DNA from: JBBIPA01 sp963820495
GTDB lineage: Bacteria > Chloroflexota > Dehalococcoidia > GIF9 > UBA5629
Assembly: GCA_963820495.1 (NCBI GenBank)
Contig: CAWGAF010000001.1
Location: 372,001 to 436,000 of the forward strand
Direction: 5' to 3'
Length of the DNA: 64,000 nucleotides
The notes under the pieces are model-generated. The model made no database searches. It saw nothing but the letters and a program-made list of their open reading frames with translations, and was not told where the DNA came from. The position numbers and the translations under genes are program-made. Shown here piece by piece: positions 26,373 to 35,408 of the stretch. The number at the start of each line of letters is the position of its first letter. Position 1 is the stretch's first letter.

Positions 26373-26644
26373 TATTAGCATGGTAAATAAATAGTGTCAA
26401 TTTAGCGGTTTACTATTAAATCACTCCTACCAAATGACGTAGTCATCGGGATGTCTATCCCAACATACGTACGAATATTCTGTTCCATTCTTTTTTTCTA
26501 TAAAAAGAACAGAGAATAGTTTACCACTTCATATGGTTTGAGGGGGTCTAATCTGGATTTGGTTTCATACCTACAAAATAATGTAGACATCGGAGTGTAT
26601 GTTAACCCATAATAAAAATCATAGGTCTAAAGTTGACTGCTAAT
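26373..26644. other. Intergenic stretch
   Basis: No gene is supported. Around 26476-26520 a partly paired TTCTGTTC...GAACAGA element with T and A runs could act as a terminator in either direction. Confidence 0.3.
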
Positions 26645-26740
26645 ATGCTCTCTAGCTTAGTTGACTTATTGATTGAAAAAGGCATTATTACTGAAGAAGA
26701 ATACGAGCGGCATATAAAACAGAAGGTCAAGGTCAAATAG
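26645..26740 (+). CDS. Short possible protein, SHOCT-like tail
   Basis: A 31-residue frame (LSSLVDLLIEKGIITEEEYERHI) resembles the SHOCT-like helix-turn motif found at the ends of many proteins. No good RBS is visible. It may be the remnant of a longer gene rather than an independent one. Confidence 0.3.
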   Translation: MLSSLVDLLIEKGIITEEEYERHIKQKVKVK

Positions 26741-26823
26741 GTACGACTAATTATTCTGTTATAGCGAATCGGAACCAGCGAATCTTCTATAAGAACAGAC
26801 CTCAGCGATGTTTGCAAAGTTTT

Positions 26824-27285
26824 TTACCTCTTCAATTCAATAGCGAGTCTCCTTGCATACTCTTTTGCCCGCTCGATTTCGCCTTCTTGAAGCGGTCCCT
26901 TTTGCCCTAACACAACGGCTTTCAGAACTGGTAGCAGTTGGTTCATCTGCTTCTCTCTGAGCTTTTCAGCAATCTTTTCGGCAGCACTGCCTTCCTTCCT
27001 CTCAATATTCTCAGGATTTTCAGTGTCGAAGGCTGCGAAAGGCTTGTTCATCCATTCTTTACTCTTCACCTTGCCTAAAAAACCTTTGACTGTAAAGCTC
27101 ATTGTGCCAAATTTGGTTGGAGAACCGAGAACCAGGAAATTATAGTCCTTTGCGCTTAGCTTCTTTACATCCTTCACGTAGAAGGCATCGACTTCTATTC
27201 CAGACTCTTTCAATGTCTCTGAAATTGTTTCTGCGATTGTCTTGGTGTTCCCGTAGGAAGTGTCAAAAACAACTATTCCTTTCAT
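26824..27285 (-). CDS. Flavodoxin-domain protein
   Basis: A 153-residue flavodoxin-like protein. The FMN phosphate loop is VFDTSYGNTKTIAETI at the N-terminus, and the second loop is LGSPTKFGTMS. It acts in low-potential electron transfer or as an FMN-dependent quinone reductase component. ATG at 27285 is chosen because GGGAGG lies ten bases upstream; the in-frame ATG at 27303 overlaps that site. The gene is alone, near a hicAB pair. Confidence 0.85.
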   Translation of the reverse strand: MKGIVVFDTSYGNTKTIAETISETLKESGIEVDAFYVKDVKKLSAKDYNFLVLGSPTKFGTMSFTVKGFLGKVKSKEWMNKPFAAFDTENPENIERKEGSAAEKIAEKLREKQMNQLLPVLKAVVLGQKGPLQEGEIERAKEYARRLAIELKR

Positions 27286-27414
27286 TTTCAAGAAACCTCC
27301 CATTCAAGAGTTAGTGTTTTTTTTCTTAAATCTGTCTTCTATCAACTTTGTTCATCGAACTTAGCGACCGCTATTTGAAAATCAATTGGAAATCAGGTAA
27401 CTTAATTAACAGTC

Positions 27415-27768
27415 TTATTGATGCTTAACCATCTGCCGCCCTATGAAATCAAATAAATATCCCGCCAGCCTTTTTGGTAATCCTAATGAAGTAGCATAAT
27501 AATAGTCGGCCTCAAACCAGCCCTTTTCTTTATAATATTGATAATCCCGGTACTTCTGATCTATATACTTGATACTTGTTCGTGTCATCCGAAAAAGCAT
27601 CAGCCTGAAAAATGAAGGCGGTGGTGTAGGACGCAGAAGTTCCTTATTTCCTACGTGCCACCCGCCTACGGGTGGCCGACATACTACCTTGCCTCTCGGA
27701 ATGCCAACACCTTCATCTGCGATATAGCACTTGGCGATAGAAAGGCGATTATCTTCAGTCTTTAGCAC
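27415..27768 (-). CDS. Hypothetical protein with embedded palindrome
   Basis: A 117-residue frame beginning at a GTG directly after the hicB stop. The C-terminal 65 residues (SIKYIDQKYRDYQYYKEKGWFEADYYY... region, Tyr/Lys-rich) look protein-like, while the middle RPPVGGWHVG is written by a perfect 8-bp palindrome at 27657-27676 (GCCACCCG-CCTA-CGGGTGGC). The product may be a short protein disrupted or extended by a small repeat. No family is recognised. Confidence 0.35.
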   Translation of the reverse strand: MLKTEDNRLSIAKCYIADEGVGIPRGKVVCRPPVGGWHVGNKELLRPTPPPSFFRLMLFRMTRTSIKYIDQKYRDYQYYKEKGWFEADYYYATSLGLPKRLAGYLFDFIGRQMVKHQ

Positions 27769-27770
27769 AC

Positions 27771-28001
27771 TTACACCACAGGCTCTTTGACTTCTATAAC
27801 TAGGGATTCTACTTTCGTCTCCGCTGGTATTGGTTCATTTTGTGCCCTACAGGACTCCAGGTATAGCTCAATGGCTTCCTTTGCCATGATTATTGCTTCT
27901 TCCTTTGTTTCGCCTTGCGTGTAGCAACCCGGCAAAGCGGGTACTTCAACTGAATATCCACCGCTTTCTTCGGGCACAAGAATAACAGTATATTTCAACA
28001 T
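27771..28001 (-). CDS. hicB: HicB antitoxin
   Basis: About 76 residues: LKYTVILVPEESGGYSVEVPALPGCYTQGETKEEAIIMAKEAIELYL, the classic HicB partial RNase H fold with the PALPGC motif. It neutralises HicA and may repress the operon. The start is one of three adjoining codons (28007, 28004, 28001); 28001 gives the best spacing from AGGAGG, which overlaps the hicA stop. It follows hicA by a few bases, the toxin-first order common for this system. Confidence 0.9.
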   Translation of the reverse strand: MLKYTVILVPEESGGYSVEVPALPGCYTQGETKEEAIIMAKEAIELYLESCRAQNEPIPAETKVESLVIEVKEPVV

Positions 28002-28011
28002 CATCACCCTC

Positions 28012-28242
28012 CTAAATAAGTTCCTTTAGCTCCTCCACCGATAGCTCAGCATCCTTCAAAATGTTATTCAAAGTCCATGTTTTTACTGCTCTTCCATGAA
28101 CAGGTATAACTACTCTATGTCTTGGTTTATTTTCGTTTTTCATAATAACATGACTACCACTTGTACGGTCAACATACCATCCTATTTTCTTAAGAGCATT
28201 TACTAACCTCTCGCCTTTTATTTGAGGTAATTTTGCTGACAT
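28012..28242 (-). CDS. hicA: HicA toxin
   Basis: A 76-residue HicA mRNA interferase. It has the dsRBD-like pattern LPQIKGERLVNALKKIGWYVDRTSGSHVIM with the catalytic His in GSHVIM, followed by VVIPVHGRAVKTWTLNNIL. HicA cleaves mRNA when free of HicB. It is encoded just before hicB and downstream of dnaN with about 137 bases between. Confidence 0.9.
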   Translation of the reverse strand: MSAKLPQIKGERLVNALKKIGWYVDRTSGSHVIMKNENKPRHRVVIPVHGRAVKTWTLNNILKDAELSVEELKELI

Positions 28243-28379
28243 TATATCTCTGCGTTTATATTATACCACTGGATCGTCACGGTCTCAGCAGAGGCGCTTG
28301 CGACAACAGTCTTCTTTGTGCGAGTCACTTAAATGAGAACGGCGCGCACATAAAAATGCTGCTTAGCTACGAAGCTACG

Positions 28380-29510
28380 TTACCACTGCACGAACATGGG
28401 CATGACAACGTGGACATAGTTATCCACGCCGACGGGTCGGATGACGCCAGGGCTGGAGGAGGTAGTGGTTTCCAATGCCACCTGTTTCTGGTGGATAGCG
28501 CTGAGCGCTTCCGAGAGATATTTGACATTAAAAGCGATCTGAGCTTTCTCACCATCAATCAGGGCATCGATTTCACCAACGTTTTCACCGATTTCTTCAG
28601 CACGTGCGGAAACAGATATCTTGCCCGGAGTTAGCTCGGCACCACCAGGGGTAATGATAAGACGAACAATACCGCTGCCATCCCGAGCAAAAATGGACGA
28701 CATCTTGACAGCTCGCAAGAACTCAGCCACATCTATAACTGCACGTGTATTGTAACTCTGAGGAATAAGCTGGGAATAGTTGGGGAAAGCGCCCTGGATA
28801 AGCTGTGATACCATCTCGATATTCTTAAGACGGAATAGCACCTGGGTCTTCTGTTGGTTCACCGTAATTTCTACCGGCTCTTCCTGGTCAGTAAGAAAAC
28901 GGCCTAATTCATTCAGTGCCCGTGCTGGTATGATAACAGCAGTCTGCTTGCCAACTTTCGATAGAATAGACGTTTTGTGAACCGCTAACCTGAAGCCATC
29001 GGCTGCTGCCAGCGTCAGTTTGTCTTCGTTAAAGTCAGCATGAACACCAGTGAGCACTGGGCGCGACTCTTCGGCGGCGGCAGCAAATGTGACCTGACTG
29101 ATACCATTTCTGAGAGCCTCAGCTTCAATCTTGGTGGCAATACCGTCGGAGACCTGGGGAATAGGAGGAAAATCATTGGCATCAAGGCCATTGATACGAG
29201 CTTCAAAACGACCACTTTTTATCTGGAGAGTGTTCTTGGAAAGGCTCAGGTCAACGTTATCGCTGGGAAGGGAACTGACAAATTCAGTAAGGATACGGGC
29301 AGGAATGGTAATAACACCTTCTTCCTCCACTTTGGCACCAACCCAACAGCTAATAGCCATCTCTAGATTGGTGGCAGCTAGTTTAAGGCGGGACTGGTCG
29401 GTAGCAATCAAAATATTTTGAGTAATAGGCAAGGTTGTTCTGGTGGCTACCGCTCTACCAACAATGTTTAATCCTTTGTTAAGGTTTTCTTGAAGACAGG
29501 ACAACTTCAT
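28380..29510 (-). CDS. dnaN: DNA polymerase III beta subunit (sliding clamp)
   Basis: A 376-residue sliding clamp with the three-domain repeat of the family: MKLSCLQENLNKGLNIVGRAV, LPITQNILIATDQSRLKLAATNLEM, LTGVHADFNEDKLTLAAADGFRLAVHK, and the C-terminal VMPMFVQW matching the usual MPMR/MPVR end. It tethers the replicative polymerase to DNA. The usual dnaA, recF and gyrB neighbours are not here, so it is unlinked from a recognisable origin. A GGGGGGTG run precedes the ATG. Confidence 0.95.
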   Translation of the reverse strand: MKLSCLQENLNKGLNIVGRAVATRTTLPITQNILIATDQSRLKLAATNLEMAISCWVGAKVEEEGVITIPARILTEFVSSLPSDNVDLSLSKNTLQIKSGRFEARINGLDANDFPPIPQVSDGIATKIEAEALRNGISQVTFAAAAEESRPVLTGVHADFNEDKLTLAAADGFRLAVHKTSILSKVGKQTAVIIPARALNELGRFLTDQEEPVEITVNQQKTQVLFRLKNIEMVSQLIQGAFPNYSQLIPQSYNTRAVIDVAEFLRAVKMSSIFARDGSGIVRLIITPGGAELTPGKISVSARAEEIGENVGEIDALIDGEKAQIAFNVKYLSEALSAIHQKQVALETTTSSSPGVIRPVGVDNYVHVVMPMFVQW

Positions 29511-29597
29511 GGAACACCCCCCGAGCGATTATAGTGTCAGAAGTATACCCCGCTGACAAAAGTTAGTCAATGGATAAAGGTAACCTCTCATCCCCTG

Positions 29598-29633
29598 CCC
29601 CTTCTCTCCTTATCTAAGGAGAGAAGGGGTTTT
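29598..29633 (-). terminator. Palindromic terminator/repeat between moaC and dnaN
   Basis: A perfect 14-bp stem (CCCCTTCTCTCCTT / AAGGAGAGAAGGGG) with a four-base loop and a TTTT after it on the + strand. It belongs to the same repeat type as 63382-63407. Confidence 0.55.
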
Positions 29634-29648
29634 CATTTTTTCCTGCAA

Positions 29649-30107
29649 CTACTCCAGAATAACAGCGCCGCTTTTGCCACCGCTCTTTTTGGTCAAGCGG
29701 ATGTTTTCCAGTTTAAGCGAGGTGTCCACAGCCTTGCACATGTCGTAAATAGTTAAAGCTGCTATAGTCACAGCGGTCAATGCCTCCATCTCAAAGCCGG
29801 TCTTACCGCTGCCTTTTACCGTGGCAGTAATCTCCACTGCTGGGGTCCTTTGATCCAGAACAAATTCAACACTTATGTCATCGACTAGAAGTGGATGGCA
29901 CATAGGAATAAGACCTGGTGTTTCCTTAGCTGCCATGATACCAGCAATTTTAGCTACAGACAAAGCATCGCCTTTGGGCAAATTGCCTTCCCTGACCATA
30001 TTAAACGTGGCATCTTTCATTACCACCCTGCCCTTAGCTGTAGCCTCTCTGACAGTAATCTCTTTACCACCAACATCAACCATCCTGATTTTGGGAGACT
30101 CTCCCAT
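29649..30107 (-). CDS. moaC: Cyclic pyranopterin monophosphate synthase
   Basis: A 152-residue MoaC, which with MoaA converts GTP to cPMP, the first intermediate of molybdenum/tungsten cofactor. Motifs IPMCHPL, KTGFEMEALTAVTIAALTIYDMCKA and the terminal KSGGKSG are all present. It starts two bases after the moaA stop, so both are cotranscribed. Full length for the family. Confidence 0.95.
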   Translation of the reverse strand: MGESPKIRMVDVGGKEITVREATAKGRVVMKDATFNMVREGNLPKGDALSVAKIAGIMAAKETPGLIPMCHPLLVDDISVEFVLDQRTPAVEITATVKGSGKTGFEMEALTAVTIAALTIYDMCKAVDTSLKLENIRLTKKSGGKSGAVILE

Positions 30108-30109
30108 GC

Positions 30110-31126
30110 TTAACCTCCTACCTGAGACATGAAGCGATTCCGGGGTACCATGCCTCTAGACAGATAGTGCTGGCTGGGTTTTAACTTAACCGCCTCTATT
30201 ATTACCTGCTTTAATGCTTCCTGCGGAGCACCATCGCGCAGCAGCCCACGCAGGTCGATTTCATCATCGCTGAAAAGACACAGGCGCAGTTTGCCATCAG
30301 CTGTGAGCCGCAGGCGATTGCAGTCAGCACAGAAATGCTGGCTCACCGGGCTGATAAAGCCAATGGTTCCCGTAGCCCCGGGCAGGCGGAAGTATTTGGC
30401 AGGACCATTACCAGCAATAAATTTGACTCGTTCCAGCTTACCCAGAATGCTCAACCTTTCCTTTATCTCTCTGGCTGAAATGAACTGGCTTTGCAGGTGG
30501 TCTTTGCTCTCTTCGAAATATCCACCAGAGCAAATATCGGCGACGAAAGGCATAAGCTCGATAAAACGCACATGCCAGCCTTCAGTAACAGTCAATCTGG
30601 CAAAATCCAAAATTTCATCATCGTTCACACCTCGCATCGCCACTATATTAATTTTCACTGGATTCAGACCCGCTTTTTTGGCTGCCTCAATACCCTGGAG
30701 CACTTCATTCAGCCTATTGTGGCGGGTAATACGTTCGAATTTAGCCTGATTCAGGGTATCCAGGCTGATATTCACCCGATTTAAGCCTGCCTGTTTTAAT
30801 TCCACGGCATAGTCCTTAAGCAGTACACCATTAGTACTCAAGGAGATATCATCAATTTTCTCTAGCTGGACCAATCGTGCTACCAGCTCCAGCAAATCAG
30901 ACCTGACCAGAGGCTCACCGCCAGTAAGTCTAATTTTACTAATATCCATATCAGCAGCTACTGTGGCAATAGTAATAATTTCTTCGTAAGTAAGCAGCTC
31001 CTCCTTGGGCAGCAGATGGATACCCTCAGCAGGCATGCAGTAGACACAACGCAGGTTACAACGGTCTGTGACCGAGATACGGAGGTAATTTATAGGGCGA
31101 TGGCAGGAATCAGTAAGTTTAGTCAT
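30110..31126 (-). CDS. moaA: GTP 3',8-cyclase
   Basis: A 338-residue radical SAM enzyme. The N-terminal cluster motif is CNLRCVYC (Cys23, 27, 30), with RLTGGEPLVR, and the C-terminal second cluster is CADCNRLRLTADGKLRLCLF. The extreme C-terminus ends SQVGG, matching the catalytic GG tail. It cyclises GTP to 3',8-cH2GTP for molybdopterin synthesis. Its start overlaps the rdgB stop by four bases (ATGA), so rdgB-moaA-moaC is one transcript. Confidence 0.95.
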   Translation of the reverse strand: MTKLTDSCHRPINYLRISVTDRCNLRCVYCMPAEGIHLLPKEELLTYEEIITIATVAADMDISKIRLTGGEPLVRSDLLELVARLVQLEKIDDISLSTNGVLLKDYAVELKQAGLNRVNISLDTLNQAKFERITRHNRLNEVLQGIEAAKKAGLNPVKINIVAMRGVNDDEILDFARLTVTEGWHVRFIELMPFVADICSGGYFEESKDHLQSQFISAREIKERLSILGKLERVKFIAGNGPAKYFRLPGATGTIGFISPVSQHFCADCNRLRLTADGKLRLCLFSDDEIDLRGLLRDGAPQEALKQVIIEAVKLKPSQHYLSRGMVPRNRFMSQVGG

Positions 31127-31731
31127 AGTCTAGCCTTATCCGCAAATCTCTCTAATACACAGTATGCCTTTTGAGCAGCCCGAGCACGATGGCTAATTTG
31201 ATTCTTTATTTCTAAAGGAAGTTCAGCCATAGTTTTACCAAATTCAGGCAGGTAGAAAATCGGATCGTAACCGAAACCGTTTTCTCCCTTTGCCTCAAAT
31301 GCAATAAGCCCCTCGCATTCGCCCTCACATGTCTCCAGCATTCCGCCAGGTGTAGCAACAGCAATGACGCATCTGAAACGCGCCGTTCGCTCCTCCCAGG
31401 TAATTTCTTTTAACTTGTCCAAAAGATATACTATTCTATCTCTATCAGTGGCTCCTTCTCCAGCATATCGGGCTGAATGTATGCCGGGCTCACCACCCAG
31501 AGCATCAACCTCCAGTCCCGAATCATCAGCCACAGTTATAAGTCCACTCGAACGAGCATAAAACTCGGCTTTCTGCTGAGCATTCTCTGCCATGCTGTTA
31601 TGCCCTTCCTCGACTCTGGCATTTATTCCTTCATCGGCAGGAGTTACCAGTTCAAATAGCAAACCTTGGAAAAGATAACGATATTCAGCAACCTTGCCTC
31701 GATTAGTAGTAGCTATAAGAAGCTTGGGCAT
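31123..31731 (-). CDS. rdgB: Non-canonical purine NTP pyrophosphatase
   Basis: A 202-residue RdgB/HAM1 protein that hydrolyses ITP, XTP and dITP to monophosphates and keeps them out of DNA. Signatures: LLIATTNRGKVAEY, ENAQQKAEFYARSSGLITVADDSGLEVDALGGEPGIHSARYAG and GENGFGYDPIFYLPEFGKTMAELPLEIKNQISHRARA. It starts six bases after fbp and overlaps moaA, forming an operon of otherwise unrelated pathways. Confidence 0.95.
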   Translation of the reverse strand: MPKLLIATTNRGKVAEYRYLFQGLLFELVTPADEGINARVEEGHNSMAENAQQKAEFYARSSGLITVADDSGLEVDALGGEPGIHSARYAGEGATDRDRIVYLLDKLKEITWEERTARFRCVIAVATPGGMLETCEGECEGLIAFEAKGENGFGYDPIFYLPEFGKTMAELPLEIKNQISHRARAAQKAYCVLERFADKARL

Positions 31732-31736
31732 TTCTT

Positions 31737-32834
31737 TTAGCTGATATCCTGGAACCTCGTCTTAAGTTTCTTCATCACCTGCGGCAAGGTAGTATATTCC
31801 ATTTCCTCGAGGGGCAGACGATGAGGTTCGAAAGGCCCTAGCTGACGGAAAACATCGGCAATCATTAATGCCTGCTTCCGAGCATTATCGAAAGCTATAT
31901 CACCAAGCATGTCACCTGGACCGATGAATTTGCCCTGAGCCAACTGAAATCCAGCCGCAATAACCCGAGGCGGACCGTCAAAACGGGTACAGTTGCTGTC
32001 ATTAAATCCTACTGGCATCAGGGGACCATGATGAGAACCCCTCATCCACCCTTCCACTATATTGGGGTTGGCGAAAGGCTCCAAGACTTCTCCCACAGCC
32101 GGGAATATTCCCTGAGAGCGAACGATACATACTGGATCATCTTTACCCACATACCTTCCAGCAATTAAACACAGGCGTTGCGTGGAAGATGCCGCAGCTA
32201 TTTCATTGGCATCCCTGTGATAAACCGCTTTAACAGCAAAACGAGTGGGAGCACCCAGAAAAACCAGCATATCATATATTTCTTCAGGCGCATTGAACAT
32301 TATCATTTTGTTCTCTTTAACATCGTGGACTTCAAATGTGAAGCCGCTATGCATGTTGGAAGCAATGACCAGACCTATGGTATTAAAGGGATCAGCAAAC
32401 ATTTTGTAAAGCGGCAGGTTCCAGGCGCCTGAAGCAGTTTTGTCTGCCATAAAGATGATAACAGTCTCCGCCTCACGCTCTTCAAACTCCATCTCAGCAA
32501 CGCCAGGCCCCATGCCCTTGACATTGCCTGAGAAAGCATCAGCGAGCAGGTCCTGCCCAGCACCATGCAACTTTAACTTTTTAGCCACTTCGGTGCAATC
32601 CACAAAAATATTCCAGGCCATCTCGTGGATATCGCCGTAGTTAATGCCATGCTGATGGGTCATGATCAACTGGAGGTCATCCCCGCATCTGGTAACGTGA
32701 TAGTCTATTACCAGTCCCCTTTTCTTAGCTCGGCTCATACCTTCGTTAGCCGTCTGCAGTATTTCAGGATGGGAACTGGAATGGCCAACATAGCCGCCGA
32801 CATCAGCTTTAATGGCACTTAAGGTTACTTTCAT
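31737..32834 (-). CDS. fbp: Fructose-1,6-bisphosphate aldolase/phosphatase (class V)
   Basis: A 365-residue bifunctional archaeal-type enzyme that makes fructose 6-phosphate directly from triose phosphates in gluconeogenesis. It opens VTLSAIKADVGGYVGHSSSHPE, and keeps DLLADAFSGNVKGMGPGVAEMEFEERE, the Schiff-base Lys/Tyr region FADPFNTIGLVIASNMHSGFTFEVHD and GDMLGDIAFDNARKQA. It is normal in archaea and deep-branching bacteria such as Dehalococcoidia. It is the first gene of a run with rdgB, moaA and moaC. Confidence 0.95.
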   Translation of the reverse strand: MKVTLSAIKADVGGYVGHSSSHPEILQTANEGMSRAKKRGLVIDYHVTRCGDDLQLIMTHQHGINYGDIHEMAWNIFVDCTEVAKKLKLHGAGQDLLADAFSGNVKGMGPGVAEMEFEEREAETVIIFMADKTASGAWNLPLYKMFADPFNTIGLVIASNMHSGFTFEVHDVKENKMIMFNAPEEIYDMLVFLGAPTRFAVKAVYHRDANEIAAASSTQRLCLIAGRYVGKDDPVCIVRSQGIFPAVGEVLEPFANPNIVEGWMRGSHHGPLMPVGFNDSNCTRFDGPPRVIAAGFQLAQGKFIGPGDMLGDIAFDNARKQALMIADVFRQLGPFEPHRLPLEEMEYTTLPQVMKKLKTRFQDIS

Positions 32835-33100
32835 TTTCGAGCATCCTCCTTTTAAGTTTTATTGAAATTACTTATGCAGGAAATAGTCGACACAATATTA
32901 TAGCAAAGCTGACAACACTGTGCTTGGGTAAATCACTGGTTGATTTCTAAGGAAAAACATCAGCCCCTTCCTTGGGCGCTCCAATTGAGTTTAGCAAAAC
33001 ACTAGTTATAGTGTCAAACGATTATCGAGGTCTTTAGCAGACTCTCACCAAACACCACTCTCACCTTCATAAAGGGAGGTACGGAGCGATTAATCTGAAT

Positions 33101-34558
33101 TTGCCCGCGTTATTTTCTACAGCTATACTATACAGCAGGATAGCAGTAATTCAATTGATCAGCAAGTCTTTGACAGCAATTCAGAGGCAAGTGCCCGTAA
33201 TTTATAACCTCTTTCCTCGCCTGGTAGGGACTATGCCTGACTGGCTCCAACATGCTGCACGCGCCGCTGATATGGGATTCAACTGGCTCTTCCTTAACTC
33301 GATTCTTTACCCTGGGTTCTCAGGCAGCCTGTATGCCGTAAAACATCACTATCGTATCAATCCAGAGTTTCTGCCACCAAACAATGACAATAACGGGCTG
33401 AATTTACTAGAACAAACTCTGCATAAATTTCAAGATTTGGGGCTTTTCCCTATGATGGACCTGGTGATAAACCATACCGCACGCGATTCTCCTCTTGTCC
33501 AGGAACATCCCGGCTGGTACGTCCGCGATAAGCATGGTGAAATCACCAGCCCCTTTGCCCTTGATCCGGGTGACCCATCAAAGGTGACAGTGTGGGGTGA
33601 TCTGGCGGAGATAAACAACAGCGGTTCTAGTGATAAAGCAGGTCTCTGGGATTACTGGGCCGAGATGGTAAAATACTATCTGCGCCTGGGCTTTAAAGGC
33701 TTCCGCTGCGATGCCGCCTACAAGGTTCCTGCCAAGCTTTGGCGCTATTTAATTGAACAGGCAAAAGAAGTTAATTCTGATGTGGTGTTTATCGCAGAGA
33801 CGTTGGGAGGCATGGAGAAGGAGACTTTAGCCCTGAGCGGTGCTGGGTTTCACTATCTGTTCAATAGTTCCAAGTGGTGGGATTTTAATCAGCCCTGGTG
33901 CCTGTACCAGCACAATAAGTTTGGCAAAATCGCTCCGTCAATTTCCTTCCCAGAAACACATGATACCACCCGCTTGGCTGCTGATACCAATGGCAACGAG
34001 GCGATCCAGCGCCAGCGCTATGCTTTCGCTGCTGTTTTTTCGGCAGGACTAATGATGCCTGTTGGCTATGAGTTTGGCTTCCGCGAAAGGCTGAACGTGG
34101 TGACAACACAACCCACTAATTGGGAAAAACCTACCTTCGACCTGACAAGTTTTGTAACAAAGACAAACAAATTCAAACTGGAGCACAATTTATTTCACGG
34201 CGAGGGGCATCTTCGGCAGATCAAGAATAATGCCAGTGTCCTTGTCCTGGAACGCCAAACAGAGCAACCTTCCCATGCCCATCATAAGGTTATTGAGAGT
34301 AGCCAAACTATTCCTTCTGTCATTACCAGGAGTCCCGATTTAATCGGGACGACGAAGCAATCCCCCAGCCAGACAGGCTGGATACTGATAAACAAAAGCG
34401 GAGATATGTCTGTGTCAGTTAATCTTGAACGCATCGCCGCTCTCAATGAACAACATCACCTATACCGCCTTTGTCGTGATGACAGCCCTATATCTGGCGA
34501 ACCACTCTTGAATCAGACGGCGATACTCAGCCCAGCAGAAGTAGCATTGGTATTTTAG
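33101..34558 (+). CDS. GH13 alpha-amylase-like protein with inserted repeat
   Basis: Up to 485 residues. GH13 regions: PMMDLVINHTA, GFKGFRCDAAYKVP (nucleophile Asp), VVFIAETLGG (acid/base Glu) and SFPETHDTTRLA. The family motif VIYNLFPRLVG lies near residue 35, so the true start may be a GTG at about 33191; the TTG at 33101 lacks a good RBS. Between about residues 385 and 425 a stretch HAHHKVIESS...SPDLIGTTKQSPSQ has no family likeness and is partly written by a palindromic repeat at 34329-34361. It probably acts on short glucans or trehalose-like substrates. Not the GC-rich type of the gene at 23916. Confidence 0.75.
   Translation: MPALFSTAILYSRIAVIQLISKSLTAIQRQVPVIYNLFPRLVGTMPDWLQHAARAADMGFNWLFLNSILYPGFSGSLYAVKHHYRINPEFLPPNNDNNGLNLLEQTLHKFQDLGLFPMMDLVINHTARDSPLVQEHPGWYVRDKHGEITSPFALDPGDPSKVTVWGDLAEINNSGSSDKAGLWDYWAEMVKYYLRLGFKGFRCDAAYKVPAKLWRYLIEQAKEVNSDVVFIAETLGGMEKETLALSGAGFHYLFNSSKWWDFNQPWCLYQHNKFGKIAPSISFPETHDTTRLAADTNGNEAIQRQRYAFAAVFSAGLMMPVGYEFGFRERLNVVTTQPTNWEKPTFDLTSFVTKTNKFKLEHNLFHGEGHLRQIKNNASVLVLERQTEQPSHAHHKVIESSQTIPSVITRSPDLIGTTKQSPSQTGWILINKSGDMSVSVNLERIAALNEQHHLYRLCRDDSPISGEPLLNQTAILSPAEVALVF
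34329..34361 (+). repeat. Palindromic repeat inside a GH13 gene
   Basis: AGGAGTCCCGATT-T-AATCGGGAC and flanking GACGAAGCAAT. It matches 44585-44617 at 27 of 33 bases and keeps the reading frame open, coding for SPDLIGTTKQSP. Confidence 0.6.
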
Positions 34559-34591
34559 GAGACGTCAAAAGAGGGTAGCAAACAAGCTAAA

Positions 34592-35065
34592 ATGAGCATG
34601 CTAGATATTTTAAAAGATACTGACGGTATCCGTGAGCAGAAAGAGCCCTTGATTGAATGCTTCCGCTGCGGGATATGTTGCTCCAGATATCAGGTTAGAC
34701 TAAGTCTGGTAGAAGCACGGCGCATCGCCAGTGAACTGGGGATTTCGTGGGAAAAATTCGTAGAAAAATATACCGACCATCACTGGCCCAGCGCCAGGAG
34801 TTTTTTGCTACCCCAGAGCCATGGAACCTGCATATTTCTTAAGCAAGGCAAAGCTGGTAAAAGTACCAGTTGTCTCATTCATCCCTTCAGACCCTCTTCC
34901 TGCCGAGAATGGAAACCCAGCCAATATCGCCCTGAGTGTAAGGAAGGTCTGGACAAATACTGGAGTCTGAAAGTAAGTCCGAAGGGCAAGTTACAGGGAA
35001 ACAAAGTTAATATCAAGCGTTTCCAAACTTTTTTTAAATCACTAAAACCTACCACTAATTCCTGA
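34592..35065 (+). CDS. YkgJ-family cysteine cluster protein
   Basis: A 157-residue Fe-S or zinc cluster protein. The cluster motif FRCGICCSRYQV at about 26-37 joins distal Cys in THGTCIFL, SCLIHPFRPSSCREW and PECKEG, the standard YkgJ/DUF pattern. These proteins are linked with methyltransferases or flagellin modification in other bacteria, but their role is undefined. It follows the GH13 gene by 33 bases and precedes a small zinc-ribbon gene. Confidence 0.8.
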   Translation: MSMLDILKDTDGIREQKEPLIECFRCGICCSRYQVRLSLVEARRIASELGISWEKFVEKYTDHHWPSARSFLLPQSHGTCIFLKQGKAGKSTSCLIHPFRPSSCREWKPSQYRPECKEGLDKYWSLKVSPKGKLQGNKVNIKRFQTFFKSLKPTTNS

Positions 35066-35100
35066 GAGGGAAAAGATAATACTTAAGGAGGTGGATTAGC

Positions 35101-35265
35101 ATGAAGCTATTGATCAAAAAGATTTACTGTTCCGCTTGCTGTCGGTTGGTGAAGGGCCGCGAACAGAAAAACAATAGCAATATCCATGTAATATGCTCAA
35201 GGTGCGGTAAGCTCCTCTGGGTGTGGAATGGCATATACTGGAAGCCCATGCGACAGAGTAACTGA
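35101..35265 (+). CDS. Small zinc-ribbon-like protein
   Basis: A 54-residue protein with Cys at 10, 13, 14, 32 and 35 (YCSACC and CSRCGK), then an aromatic tail WVWNGIYWKP. ATG at 35101 has a strong RBS AAGGAGGTG. The pattern is a single zinc ribbon. No named family; it may bind RNA or assist the neighbouring YkgJ protein. Confidence 0.65.
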   Translation: MKLLIKKIYCSACCRLVKGREQKNNSNIHVICSRCGKLLWVWNGIYWKPMRQSN

Positions 35266-35332
35266 AGATATTTCCACGCTTCGCTCATGGTGATACAGAG
35301 ACATAGCCAAGCCACTTGAAATCTTCATACTG

Positions 35333-35389
35333 TTGACCACGTATAACTTGTTGTGTTATCATATTCCTATATGCGCAAAAGCGCATATA
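35333..35389 (+). promoter_or_regulatory. arsR promoter and ArsR operator
   Basis: TTGACC, 18-base spacer, TATCAT forms a promoter. Right after it, TATATGCGC-AAAA-GCGCATATA (35368-35389) is a perfect 9-bp inverted repeat, fitting an autoregulatory ArsR/SmtB site. Confidence 0.65.
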
Positions 35390-35408
35390 TAAAGCATTGA
35401 ATTGACCG

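Noticed and set aside
28243..29640. Replication origin near dnaN
   Set aside because: No DnaA-box cluster was recognised, and dnaA, recF and gyrB are absent; dnaN is simply dispersed.
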